Positions 40,802 to 53,885 of a stretch of 64,000 bases of DNA are shown here, in pieces (position 1 is the first letter of the stretch; every line of letters starts with the position of its first letter). Source of the DNA: Anabas testudineus (Eukaryota; Chordata; Actinopteri; Anabantiformes; Anabantidae); the NCBI RefSeq assembly GCF_900324465.2, contig NC_046619.1, forward strand, positions 13,476,637 to 13,540,636, in the 5' to 3' direction. Made by a program: the position numbers and the translations under genes. The notes beneath the pieces are model-generated. The model did not search any database. It had not been told where the DNA came from and was given only the letters and a program-made list of their open reading frames with translations.

Positions 40802-41460
40802 AGCTTTATTGAAGAGATTCTCGTTTGTTCAAACACTTTTTAGTAAAAAGTCTATGACAAAAAATGCAGAAAAGACATTTGACACATTAAAACATGAAAA
40901 TTATATTCAGATTAATTTTCTATATTTACCCAAAGACAATTGTCAAACACAGCTCCAACTGTGGTTGCACCTACTTTGAATTTAAAAAAACTATTAATTC
41001 ACATTTTAGAAAAGGTCTGTCCTGTTTGCAGCTACATATCAGACTTGAACTGAAACAAAAATGTTTCATTAAGATGCACAATCTAATTCATTTCAAATAA
41101 ATTCAAAGTCAATATATCTGTTTTAAGAATTCTTCTTCATCTGTCGTGATTTACAACTTAAGTAAAATAAGTTTAAACTTCAATAATCATTAATTTAACA
41201 GAAACACATAATAACCTTTATTATTATTATTATTATTACTATAAGGAGGTTTGGCCAAGACATTTATTGGAGAATTATACATATTATTAATAAACTTATT
41301 AGTTGGTGTAAAAGCCATGCTTGCAATGAATCGTTGGCAGAGTAAAACACTCACATTGTGGACGCTCATATATTTGCACTAAGTCATTTCTTTAATTTAT
41401 CGGATCAGTTTGTTGAACACTGGCGGATCAAACGTGACATTTTAGAGCCACCAGCTCCGC
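40802..41460. other. AT-rich intergenic spacer
   Basis: No exon recognised. It holds a TTA/TAT microsatellite at 41,218-41,240. It lies between the KASH gene end and the NCKX promoter. Confidence 0.45.
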
Positions 41461-41483
41461 ACTTCCTGGTTGGTCGTGTGTCA

Positions 41484-41896
41484 TGACGTCACTGCTCCCA
41501 AGGCTTAGGAACTAACATCTTCCCCTGGAAAACACCCCTATTCCCAAAATCATAAAGGGAGGACCCGATCTAGGGCAGGAAGGATGCGATGACGGCGTGA
41601 AACGATTCATGTTTTCACGTCGGGTGCCTCGACTCAACATGTCTGCTGGAAACTGAAGCCTGTGGATGCTGACATGCTGATGGCAGCACTCACATCTCCA
41701 ACATCCTCCTGCACCGTGGATGGAGATTAAAGCCAGAAGAGCTGAAAGACGGTAAAGCAGAAAAAAAATAAAAACCAGAGCAACAGGCCAGTTGAATCCA
41801 GTCTGTGACGAGAGGACCGGGCTGTGTGTGAGAGGAGTCTCGGGGGCGGCGGCGGCGACATGTTCTGAACCGGAGAGCGGCGGCGGCGGCGGCGGG
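41484..41896 (+). promoter_or_regulatory. Promoter and 5' UTR of the NCKX gene: CRE, GGC repeats and a minimal uORF
   Basis: A palindromic CRE (TGACGTCA, 41,484-41,491) opens a GC-rich region leading to the ATG at 41,897. The 5' UTR holds two GGC runs (about 41,846-41,857 and 41,878-41,895). Between them is a two-codon upstream ORF, ATGTTCTGA (41,860-41,868). GC-rich trinucleotide repeats and minimal uORFs commonly lower translation, and CREs suggest cAMP or activity control. Both are inferences. Confidence 0.45.
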
Positions 41897-44800
41897 ATGA
41901 AGGCGCCGAGGAGACCGAGGCAGCCGCGGCGACTCCGCCGGTTCTGCGTGTGTGGAGTCGGTCTGATCGCAGCCGCCTGGATCGTCCACTTTAGTGATGT
42001 TGCAGGTGCTTGAAATTATATTAAACTATTATGATGTCAGATTTTAAATTAATCAGTTGTTGTGTTATTTAGCCTTTAATTATGAACATTATCATTATGT
42101 AAATATTCGTTTTTAATACTCATACTGTTAATAATACTATATAGTACCAACACAATAATCTACAGTGCAATAACTTAAAGTAGTGTTATTAGTAGTAGTG
42201 TGTGTGTTTATATGACACTTTCTCTTTTTTAAATCCCCAAGGACCCACTGTGGATGGTGGCATTTCCATGTCCAAGAGAGAAATCATTCAGAAAAAAGAA
42301 GACACCAACCAGACGGACAGTATTTCTAGATCTGGTGAGACAGCTTATGACTTGTTTATGATTAAGGAAGAGTTTTGTCATGTAAAACAAATGCAGACAG
42401 TCACATGTGAACATGTTAAGTTGTAAAGAGTTTTTTTTTTTTTTTTTGTAGCCGTCCTAAATTAAAGTTTGGGCTTGGATATTCATGCATTGATATATGT
42501 ACAGTAACTGTACCAGTGTGTGCAGAGACAGTGTGAGAGTATGCTGCTCCAGCTCTATTAATGTGCTTCATCTAAGTCTGTCTCCTCCATCCATTGATCC
42601 ATCTCTCCAGTTCATCTCATTCTTCATTTATTCAAACTCTGCACATCTAGATGTTTAAACACAGTCTTTGAGGGACCCAGTTGCTAGGAAACTGAATGTT
42701 GAATTTGCAGTTGGATGCCACGTGCATATAGAGCTGTCCGTCATAATGACCTGATGATGCACTCATCAGCAGGTCTCTCATCACTTGGTTCTGTGTTTGG
42801 AAGACAAACAGTGACTGAATCTGATGCTTTGATATTGAGATGAAGAGATTTTGTAGTAAAAAAAAACGTATTGCCTCAGGAAAATACAGTGCAGATTATC
42901 TTCAAGACCTGAAAGTTATTTTCTTCAAATTAAACATATTTTTATAAAGAGCATCATCCTGCTCTTGGTGATGAAATATATCGTTTGATCTTGGTCTACA
43001 TGTGATGCATCTTAGCCTCTAAATGCACGGTATTTTCCTGTGCATGGTCTCATCCAGTCTTATCTCATTTGTTTCATTTTGCCATTTGTGACGTTCATCT
43101 TCAGCTGAGATTTTTTAAGTCCTGACCATGTGGGTAAAGCCTCTTGAAATGCAAGTTTCCAGATTAGCCTTTTGCACAGCGTTATAATAAATGTCTTTTT
43201 TTTGTTGTTGTTTGGGCTTCTGTGCAAGACAGAGTAGTCTGGCAAAATACTCTCTTAGACGTGGACAGAGTTTGACTGTGATGCATTATCTAACTCATCT
43301 GAATCAGATCCACCTGAAGGTTTTTTAAGATTTTGAATGAAGTAGGAAAGAGAATCAGTATAAATGTGTGGATGTAGATATTATGAGAGACAAGTGGAGC
43401 GATTTTAAAGAACTCAAGAAGAAACTCAATTATAATGGAACTGAAATGGCTTAGTCACATGACCGGGTACTCCACTTTAATGCAATCTGTCTTGGCCCCT
43501 GCCTCTGTTGCCATGGGAAACACAACCACATCACCCATCTTGGGTCTCACTCACATTTCACTCTTGCAACACACAAGTGACTGGAGGTGAAGGGTAGAGC
43601 CACAAGAGCTTATTGCAAACGATTATTTAAATTGTTGATTCATCTGTTGATTATTTTTCCATTGCAGTTTTTCTCATTTGCTTAAACACGTCTGTCTACT
43701 TTGACACTGTTTCTAAAACAGCCGGCTGAAACAGACGACAACTGGCCAAAATCACACATTTTGTTTTCAGAATGTTCTTAAAATACATTGAAGATATTAA
43801 AACATCAACAACAACAACAACAACACAGCTACTGGAAAGAATCGCAATACGATGTGTATCATGATATCACATATATTGGGATAACAGCAACACAGAGGTG
43901 GCATCTTTCACAAATGGATACTTAATGAGTGATTGTTGAATGAAGAATTGTGTGCAGGAGGTTGCATAGAGGTGAATTAGAGGTTCAAAATTATGCAAGT
44001 AATTTCTAACAGACAAAGCAAGTTTAGCAAACAGATATTACAAAGTGTTTTACAGGAAGAAGAAAACCCTTAATGGCGAGTTAAAATAAGAAGTGTTGAC
44101 AGAGGGAAAAGAATAATTATGTACATTAAACACACAAAGTTAACGACGCAGAAATAACCTTGACATTTAGTGGGAGTCTGTTCTGAAACCAAGCAGCAAT
44201 AAAAGAGAAAGAGTCATTTCATTTTTATTCAGTGTTGACCTTGCTGTGGAGAATTGAGACTCCTCAAAGTCGAAATGTTGCAGATTTTCTGTCTGATTTC
44301 TCATTTTTTTATAATAAATCCTAAAATAAGACAAAAAAACTTTGGCAATTAGATGAAGCACAGTTTTACTTCATGCAACACACTGATATTGCACTTTGTT
44401 GTATTTGCTGTTTAGCATCAGCTGTTTCATTCATTCTTCACACTGGCTCAGTCACAGCAGTGGGGTTAGCTGCATTATTTTACTACAAGCCATTTTATCC
44501 TGTGTAGGTTTTCATTTGTTGCTTTATTTTGATTGATAATGTTCAAGTTTACTTGATAAAGTCTTTGTTTTCTGTGTTAAACAATATCAGATGTTTCAAA
44601 TGTCATGTGGTGGACCCTCCACTTGAACATTGTTGTTGTCAGGATAAACCTGAACCTGCGTCTCTACATCTCTTCTGCAGCTATCAGTGAGTTTCCTGAA
44701 GACATCTTCACTCAGGACCAGAGGAGACAGGGAGCAGTACTGCTTCACGTTCTCTGTGTGAGTATTTGTTCGGGTGCCGAGCCAGAATTCGAAAAGAAAG

Positions 44801-47800
44801 AAGCTTCAGTTTAGCGCATTAACTCACAAGTACACAGACTGTATAAGTCATGCAGCCTGTGATGGATCTCTTGCATTTTACAGGCTATTTATATGTTTCA
44901 TGCACTGGCCATCGTGTGCGACGTTTACTTCGTGCCATCTCTGGAAAAAGTATCAGAGGTATGAACTAAAGACATAACTAGTGTGGTTGAAAATGTTGTT
45001 TTTATTTCTAAATTCATAATTGATGTTTTCTCCATGTGTCCAAGCCTCTTATGAAAGCATCAGATATTTTTTAACCTTTAAACCCTTTTAAGGATTACAC
45101 TGAAGTGACTCAATACTTTTTCTTACTGTCAATAAATCCTTTAACCTTTAACCCGTGTCCTGCAGAACCTTGAGCTCAGTCAGGATGTTGCTGGGGCGAC
45201 TTTCATGGCTGCTGGGAGCTCGGCCCCCGAGCTCTTCACCTCTTTGATTGGTCAGTATATGACACTTGTCTGATCAGTAACTCTCTCTAATAACTGCTAC
45301 ATCAGCACTCCATTTATCTGCAATCGTAATGGGGGACCATGTTACCTGAGAAGGAACAAGAAAAGTCAACTGAATGTAGTCAGCTGATTAGCATTTGGTA
45401 GACTGAAAACAAAGATGATGTTGATTTTGCTGTTTTACTTCCCAGACCTGTAAGAGAGGATGTTTCTGATTGGACAGGAACCAAGTTTATTGGTCATTAC
45501 TGACGTTAACACTTAGTGACGTGGTGGTTAGATTACAGAGATGATACTGGACCCTTCATATACTGTATTTCAAGTTGAGCCAGTTATTAGCTGCTATGTA
45601 TTTGCCAGAAACCCTTAGTTCTAAATCCATGAAGCTTAAGAATATTAAATGCATCTGAAATGATCTCTTTTACTCTCAGAATAAAAAACTGTCTTTTACA
45701 AGAGGTGATATTCATGAAATATTCCATAATCAGGAGTTTAGAATAAAGATATCTTCCAGGCCCCTGTGGTTATAAACTGAAGATTTAATATTTCTGTTCA
45801 GAGGAAAGATAAACTACATCTTTGTTTCTACTTTATATCCTTCATGTGTATGGGAGGCAGATATAATCATTCTTTCTGTCACAACACTGTCACATTTAAT
45901 TATTCTTTGCTTATGATTTATGACTCTTTCCTGTTGTGTGTTTGCAGGGGTGTTTATCACGAAGGGAGATGTGGGAGTGGGAACCATCGTGGGATCAGCA
46001 GTGTTTAACATTCTGGTCATCATTGGCATCTGTGGCATCTTCTCTGGACAGGTACACCCACATAAATACAGGAGCAACTCGCCAGTTATTATTCAGATAG
46101 ATATTTTTTATTTGTTTGTTTCTTCTTTCTTCTAACGAAAATACTTTCAGTAACTCGCACAGTCATCACAGGATGAATATGACACATAAGATGAAGTAAT
46201 AGAAATTAACTTTGTCCATTCTCTCCAGACTATATCTCTGAGCTGGTGGCCTCTGTTTCGTGATGCGGTCTTCTACATCCTGTCCATAGTGGTGCTTATT
46301 CTGGTGAGAAGACCTGTGGCATAACTATAAGAACAAAGACAGCAGGGTTATAGACAATCCCCTGAATTGAATTGTTAATTGTCTTTGTATGTACTGAGCA
46401 GTGACATGCGAAAAATGCATTGTTTATCCATTACTGTCTGTTATAGTGGAAGAACTACTAGTATATCTTTGAAGTTTATTTTTATTTTATTTTCAGGTGA
46501 TCTATGATGAAAAAGTTGTGTGGTAAGAATCAAACAAAATGTTTTGACTAATCAGCTCCTGTTTGGATATGAGATCAACAACATGTTATGTGCTAATGTG
46601 ATTACTATGAATCTGTGTTGTTGTGCATGTGTCAGGTGGGAGACCATCATCCTGATCTCCATGTATGGCATCTATATAATCATCATGAAGTGAGTGACGT
46701 TCTCTTCCTCCCACATTCCCATCCTGTTTGTATCAAGTCACCACGCATGTCTCGCCCACTAAAAGCACAATGTCTGTGTTTGTGTTCTGTAGATTCAACA
46801 AATCACTGTGCAGCCTGGTGGAGCGACACTGCAGCAGGGCAGGACAGCCGTGTCTGAGCAGCTTGCGACGGACGACTGCTGTTGGAACCATTGGAGAATG
46901 TGACAACGACATGGTGCCTCTGAAGCCAGGTGCAGGAGCTCTTAGTACAGCTTGTGCATGTGTTTTTCAGTCTCTGAGCTGCGTTCAATAGACCTAGTGA
47001 CACAGTTTAAGCTGTCAGTCAACATCATTTCTGTTCCTCTGTGAATTTGCAACTGGGTTAAATAGAACATTTTTATCCCTCTCTTCTCTTTCTGTGTTGT
47101 CTTTCTTTCTCCATCTACCTCCGCTTTACCCAGACTCGTGTGTGGTAGCCGGCCAAGACTCAGGGGTGGTGGCGATGGATGAGCTGCTGAACCTGCACCC
47201 CCACCAGCTCTCCTTCTCAGAGGCAAGCTTCCGCCTTCTCATCACCCCGCATTTCACCCCCTTCACCCGCCTGCGCATGGCAGGACGCATGGTCATCAAC
47301 GAGGTACACTGCACGCTCCCTCGCCATAAACATAACATCAAGTTCCCGTCACGTCGAGTTTTCCGGCCGTGTTTGGTGGGTATTTAAATGTGCATGTGCA
47401 GCATTTTAAACATCAGCATGTCACTGTCGAGTTAATATTGGTAAAATTACTATAAATAGAGTGAAAGCTTACATGGTGCATTTAAACCAGAACATCTTGG
47501 GGGAAAAGAGCTGTCTGCAGATACCTTAAGTTATAGAGTTGAAAGGATGCACCTTTAATAAATAGCCTGAAAGATGAGCAAATGTGTCCTAGCACATCAA
47601 ACACCATCCGGTTTGCTGTCTAATGCATAACATTATCTCCAAATCTCTGCTGCGTGTGTGCTTGCCATTTCCAGTTCCAAAATTAAAGTATGACTGCCAA
47701 TGCTGCCTCTGCTCTCTGCCATGCCCTCGATCAACGCTTTCCAAATCCCCTCCGGTTAACGTGTCTGGCTGCCTAATCACTCATCCTGCCAGTTCTCATA

Positions 47801-50380
47801 TTGTTGTTAGTCACAGATGAAGTCATTTCCATAAGCTTGCTGCAGTGTTTCTCATGTCAGTTTATTTTTTCCCCCTCTATTCCCTCACTGCATCCTGCCT
47901 GCGTCCCTCTCCACCTGCAGAGACAGAGGCTGATTCGGTCTCGGGTCGGCCCCGAGGAGGGCGCAACTTCAGGGGAGGAAGGTGTGGGTGCTAGCGGGCC
48001 CTGGGAGAGAGAGAACAGGACGGTGACAGAAGGAGACAGGCAGAGGCTGGAGGGAGAGAGGGAGAGGAGTAAAGAGAGAGAGGGGGCACCACCCAAAGAG
48101 GAAGAGGAGGAGGAGGAAGATCAGGAGGAAGGACAGAAGGAGAACGCCCCCTTCAAACCATTCACCGTGCCAGGTGAGTGGTGAACGAAGGCAGACACTC
48201 ACACAAAGGCAGAATGGGGCTTTAATCGGCTAATGTTAGAATTCATATTTCTATTGCGTCATTGCAAAATATAAAATAATACTACAAAACAGAACATATG
48301 CAAATAAGAAGAACACATTTGACTCCATCAGATCCATGTTCAGATAAGGTGGAGTCTGTGTGTGACTAGTACCTGTCCACCCTGTTTCCCTCCTACTTCA
48401 CACCTGTTTGACCAGCTACAGTGAAAATAGAGCCAGGGTGCAGCACTGGGAAGGTCTGTAGCTGTGATCAAGTATCCACCCCCCTGTTTCAGGACTGTTC
48501 GTATCACATTCACACTGCTACACACGTTCACACCTTGAAGCTGCACCTGAGACACAACAGGCTGATTCATAATTGATTGAGCTAATTAACAAGAGGTGAC
48601 ACCAAAACACACCCGGGCCATGTTGCATGGAATAATTTAGTTAAAGTTCAAACTAATGATCGCTGTGGGGAAACTTGTGTGTGTGTGTGTGTGCGTTGTC
48701 TTCAGATGGTTGGTGTGTGCGTCTGAAGTGGCTGCTCTCCTGGCCTGTGAGCTTTCTGCTTTACTTCTCCATCCCTGACTGCAACCTGCCGCGGTGGCAG
48801 CGCTGGTACCTTCTCACCTTCCTGTCCTCCACACTGTGGATAGCCCTCTTCTCCTACCTCATGGTCTGGATGGTACGAAACAGACAGGCAAAAGAGCTCA
48901 CATGCACATAAAAACACATACACACCCACAAACAACCTCTCTTCTGTCTAGGTGACCATACTTAGCTACACACTTGGAATCCCAGACGTCCTCATGGGCA
49001 TCACTTTTCTGGCAGCTGGCACCAGTGTCCCCGACTGCATGGCCAGTCTTATTGTCGCTCGACAAGGTGTGTATCTTTGATCTGTCTGTACCACATTTAC
49101 TCTGTTGATTAAAGCCTTTTTATTGCCTTTGCTTCATGTGACACTACTGAATCAGAGTAAGTGATTAATACCTTTATGACACATAGAGCTTTCATTTAAT
49201 TTAACAAATGTTATCTTCTTATCATACAATAGAGGGTAACAAATGACTGTTGACTGTGACTTTTCTGTCCCATAATTATATTTTTCACATCATAGAACTA
49301 AATCAGTCATACTGCATCATGACAGTGCATCTAAATAGGTACATTAAAAGTGTCATGAGTCAGGAAAAAGGATGTTTGGTTCTCTGCTCTACTTTGTGTT
49401 TGTGCTTATGTTAAATGTTGCAGGATTAGGCGACATGGCTGTGTCCAACTCCATTGGCAGTAATATATTTGATGTGCTGCTGGGCCTTGGCTTCCCCTGG
49501 GCGCTGAGGACTCTTATCGTCAGCTATGGATCAGTGGTAACAACTGTTTCCTCCACTCAGTGTCTTTTACAGCTCAAATATAGCAATATCCTCCTAATGC
49601 TGTCCACTGAGGGTGAATGGTATCAATTTACAGTTTTTGTTCACTGTCACCGCTCTTATAGTGTCGTTTTTTCAGCAAAAACCTCTAATATCTCACTGTA
49701 CAGACAGTGGAGCATTTATCAGCTAATGAGCCAGATACTGTATTTCCTGCAAGAGTTGGTAGAGACTAGAAACAGCAAAAAGAAGCAATCAGAAGCAGGA
49801 ACTGCAGAGATAGTTGGAAAACAAGCAGGGCTGTGGCTATGGTTGGCCACCCCTGACCTAGAATGTACAATATGACATAATTCTCTAAAGGGATTTTAAC
49901 ACGATGTGTTGAGTGTTTTGCTTTGTGTGTTTTAGGTGACAATCAACAGTAAAGGTCTGGTGTACTCAGTGATTCTGCTGTTGGCTTCAGTCACTCTTAC
50001 TGTGAGTAGTTCTCTGTTTGCCACTTCACCCGTTCAACTCAACTAATTAATCAAGTTATTTCTGAGATTGCGACATAATTAAACAAAGTCAGCTCCAACA
50101 TCAGCTACACGTTTTTCTTATCTAAGTTTTTATTTTTTATCTGATCTGTTTTCCTGCCAAGGACGGAAAGCTTTTGTTTCTGTTTTCTGCCTGTGGGATA
50201 TATGAGATTACATTTGTGGCCCTGCAGCAGGAAATTAAACACGCTGTCTTTCTGTCCATCCCTCCTCAGGTTCTGTGTGTCCACCTGAACCGCTGGAGGT
50301 TGGACCGCAGGCTGGGACTCTGTCTCATGTTGCTATATGCCATCTTCCTCCTCTGCTCCATTGGCTTTGAGAGGTTGTAG
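41897..50380 (+). CDS. K+-dependent Na+/Ca2+ exchanger of the NCKX3/NCKX4 group
   Basis: Seventeen exons: 41897-42005, 42242-42334, 44681-44757, 44884-44958, 45166-45250, 45948-46051, 46229-46303, 46497-46522, 46636-46689, 46793-46929, 47134-47303, 47921-48173, 48706-48872, 48952-49066, 49424-49536, 49936-50001 and 50270-50380; 609 aa, in frame. It is a plasma-membrane antiporter exporting Ca2+ and K+ against Na+. An Arg-rich N terminus and a signal-anchor helix ([20 protein letters not shown]) precede [20 protein letters not shown]. The alpha-1 repeat is [20 protein letters not shown] to [17 protein letters not shown]. The alpha-2 repeat is [20 protein letters not shown] to [20 protein letters not shown]; the Glu and Asp ion ligands are present. 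The cytosolic loop carries a seven-Glu run. The closest recalled relatives are SLC24A4 and SLC24A3. Unlike those, the protein stops at CSIGFERL, without a NVFTFVNLPMC tail. It may be a separate paralogue. Confidence 0.88.
42335..44680 (+). other. Large intron 2 of the NCKX gene
   Basis: A 2.3-kb intron, the longest of this gene. No exon-like segment was recognised. It contains a T15 run near 42,433 and a CAA repeat near 43,806-43,823. Confidence 0.5.
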
Positions 50381-50383
50381 AGG

Positions 50384-50410
50384 ACACACACACACACACA
50401 CACACACACT
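50384..50410. repeat. CA dinucleotide repeat at the start of the NCKX 3' UTR
   Basis: About twelve CA units begin 3 nt after the stop codon, inside the 3' UTR. Confidence 0.8.
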
Positions 50411-51121
50411 TATACTCAGAGTCACACAAAAAGACATATATAGTCAAATACTCAGATTATAAAACTGGTTTGACTTGTTTTCCACCTTCATTGCTGCAAA
50501 TATCAGTCAGATGTGTGGACAGATGAATTTTCATTTCATATCACAGTGACTGTGCGTGTTTGACACAGGCTGCCTGAAAGCGACATTGTTTACCTTTGAT
50601 AAATGAGTATTTTACATAGTTTTGTACTGAGCACCTCCAACCCAGAGTTTTGTGAAATCAGACCAGACTGATGCACTATGTCTCACAACAAATTTATAAA
50701 GTATTGAATTTGTATTCTGAAACCAAGACTATTGTATAAGGAACCCCAAAGTGTGTTAGTTTACTTATTATTACTGTATGACTGCCACAAGTAACCTCAA
50801 TGACCAGATGATTATACATCCTGTACATTTATATAGTTGCTTCTCAGTCTGTGCAGGTATTTATGTAGTTTAATGTCAACCTTTTGTCCTGCCTTTGTGT
50901 TGTAGCTGTAAATCGCAATGCATGGCTGATCAACATGCTCCAGATAATTGCACTAAGCCACTGTTGTCTTGGCCTTGTACATAACACGCCCCTCTTCCCT
51001 TTTCCTAAAAGCTTCTGTGCCCAGAGGTTGTGTTTCTGTGCTGGAACAAAGGTGGCCGTATGCTACAAGGTGTTTTTTGAATGTCTGCGTTTGAAGAGAG
51101 TTATTGAGAGTATGTTTGTGT

Positions 51122-51127
51122 AATAAA
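51122..51127 (+). terminator. Polyadenylation signal AATAAA for the NCKX gene
   Basis: TGTGTAATAAAACAC followed by a GT/T-rich element, 740 nt past the stop. Confidence 0.55.
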
Positions 51128-51149
51128 ACACTTTTGTTGTTCTGTGACA

Positions 51150-52285
51150 ATTTTTCTGTTTTGATTGTGAGACGGATTAATGCTGACAAAAAAAACAACA
51201 GAGAAACATAAAAACGTTTTCTATGATGTATCTAATTTTTTGCATTTTCACAACAGAGTTTGGCTGAATTCTGCTAAAGGAGGACAGTGCATTAAAACTT
51301 AGCTGTTTTATTAGTTGATCTACAAAAGAGTTGCATTCATAGGATTTGTTATTTATTAAATCACGAACACACTTTTTAGATTGTTAAATATACTGTGTAA
51401 TCTTTGTGCCCACTCTGGGACACAAACCTATCACTCAAAATAATTAATGTGACACATTCTGAGATTAAGTTGTATAATCATAGAGGACACTGAATGTTTA
51501 CCGGCTGAAAAATTTCACTCACCCAGTTTGTACAGCAGCTGTTTCAATGACATCTTAAACAGAGAGTAGAGAAACTCAACTGTTAACATGTCAACCTGTC
51601 AATTTTCTCTATGTGGTTATCAAACGCAAAGATGATTCTTGTTGGACAGACGGAATCTAATTTATCTTTTTGCTGTTACAGTGACTTCACAAAGACCTTT
51701 CACAGGCTAAAAATACAATTTCAGCATGTTTAATAAATGGTTACCATGTGATGCACGTAATGGCTTTAACACTTTTGAAGCTACTGCAAACCAGACACAT
51801 TGTTCATAGTGTTTTTATCACACAAACCTATGAACATTATGTGCTCGAAGAAGTAGACTAGTAAACGTTTTGCAGAGACAGACAGATGTCCTGTCAAATC
51901 CACATTACTTTGGGCAGAACCAGAGACAGCTACACAGAGCGGGTGGTTGAAGGGAGCTGTCCAAGTGCTGAAATCAGAGACCTCACTGAAAGAACGATCA
52001 GTCGCAACGACACAAGCAGAAACAGGCGGCCTTTTGAAAATCCACAATAAAGTAGTATTTTTACTGTTATTTAATATTCAAATGCCAACTGGTTTTAACT
52101 CTTCCACCATGTGTTTGATTTTTCAGCTGAAGGTAATGCTTCCATTTCCTCTATGTGCTCTTTACAGTACAAACACATCAGATATTCAACATAATGCAAA
52201 TACATCTGTAAGCACGATTTTTTTGTTTTTGTTTGGATGAATGTGCTAATTATTATATATTTAAAGCAATAACAGTGGACACATA
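51150..52285. other. Gap between convergent NCKX and dpf2
   Basis: AT-rich sequence with no recognised exon. It lies between the probable poly(A) sites of two genes transcribed towards each other. Confidence 0.45.
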
Positions 52286-52298
52286 ATTCAAATTGATT

Positions 52299-52304
52299 TT
52301 TATT
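52299..52304 (-). terminator. Candidate polyadenylation signal for dpf2
   Basis: Minus-strand AATAAA (TTTATT on plus), 1.6 kb past the dpf2 stop. The stretch 52,290-53,885 has no other recognised gene and is probably the dpf2 3' UTR, including an AAT repeat near 53,321-53,360. Confidence 0.35.
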
Positions 52305-53885
52305 TCAGTCACGCTAAATCAGCTTCAATACCAAAGAAATGTAAAAATAAAAATAGTACAACAAAGTACATAATTTTACAAATACTCATAATGGAGGTTT
52401 GACATATCAGAATAATCAAATAAATTCAAACATGTCACAGTCATAACAAAAATAGAAAAAGTCAATACAGTACATAGAATGCATTAGGAGCTATATACTT
52501 GAAGTGTTTGCTATACGATAGACTTTACAAAATTCTACTAGAAAAAACTCCCAATACCAATGGATTATCAGGTAATATAAAATGTAAAAAAAAAAAATAC
52601 AAACAAAACATGATGTGAGTGTGTGCGCATTCATACAGGTGCAATCTGCATGCAAAACTGCTTCAGTGAGACAAATGATAAAAGCAGCTACAGTTTGTTA
52701 ATGATTCTGTGTCATCAGTTCAGCAGCAGCTGTTGAAAATGTCAATGGATGATGTCACCGCCAAAAGGTTTTTTAAAAGGCTTGCACAAAACGTCTTCAA
52801 GAAGGACGCACCTTTTTATGGTTTCTAGTCATAGTAAAAGATGGAACTACCATCAGTTTCATTGATAGGAACAGCAATATCTGACTTATCAAATTTCATT
52901 TTTAGCTCTAATGGAGTAATGTGGAAAAATTACGTACTGCAAGTTTGTGTCTCTCGAGCCCAACCTAAGGTGTATGCTCAGTTTTATAGTGTTTGGTCAA
53001 AGTAACCGCTCTAGCCAGTAACACAATTAGCAATGACAAGCTAGTTTGGTGCAACCCTATAGTACTAAGGCCAAATGTTTTGTGCTAACAGCTTAACAGG
53101 TCAAAGCCACGTTGTTCTTGTTGTTTTGACCACATTTGTCCCACTGATGGTTTCAGTGATTATTAAAAGATCTGTGGGTCACTGCCATGTGTATTTCATG
53201 TGATGATGGACCTTGGCACTGACCAGCTCCCCTCAGGGAAACGTCTTTGAAAGATAAATGTTTCAATGGATCAGACTAAAGTACACAGACAAATGCCACA
53301 AAAGTCCACTTGAACAATAGCAATAATAATAATATTAGCAATAATATTAATAATAATAATCCTTGACCCTATCTGTGGTGATGTTTTCTTTCTCCTACAT
53401 TACAGGAGTAAAAATAGATAATTTGGCAAAAAAGAAAAAAGAAAACTGTTGTCTTGATAGTCCACACTGTGTCTTTGAGTGTGAAAGGGTGCAGATAATT
53501 AGCTGTGATGCTAATCCGTTTGCTCTTGGGAGCTCCCATGGAGACAGCAGTTACTATGGTTACTGCATGATCTCTGTCTCTGCAACAGTCCAGGAATATG
53601 TGTGTGAACTGTATTTACGCAGCGGTATGTACGTGTTGAACGGCAGGCCTCTGGCACTTTGCAGGCAGTTTGGTAGTGATGGTCTGATCCCCGTGTTGAC
53701 TGACCTGAGGTCTGTTTTGGTTTTGAGTCCCCCCATTGACACTGTAGATTCTAAGACTTCTAAAAGCTGATCTGCAATCTGGCTCTGCTACATCCTGACA
53801 GAGTCTGGAGCTCTGGACTGAGAGGAGGTCTGACGATCGAAGGTGGGGTCCTGGCGTAGAGGGGGCAGGACTTGCTACTGTGATG

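Noticed and set aside
49700-49870. Possible repeat end (GGTTGGCCACCCCTGACC) in an NCKX intron
   Set aside because: It resembles common repeat wording, but no boundaries, tail or second copy in the window could be shown.
49372-49875. A 167-codon frame around NCKX exon 15
   Set aside because: It is the exon (49,424-49,536) read through into its introns. The exon has clean splice sites and the extension has no family match.
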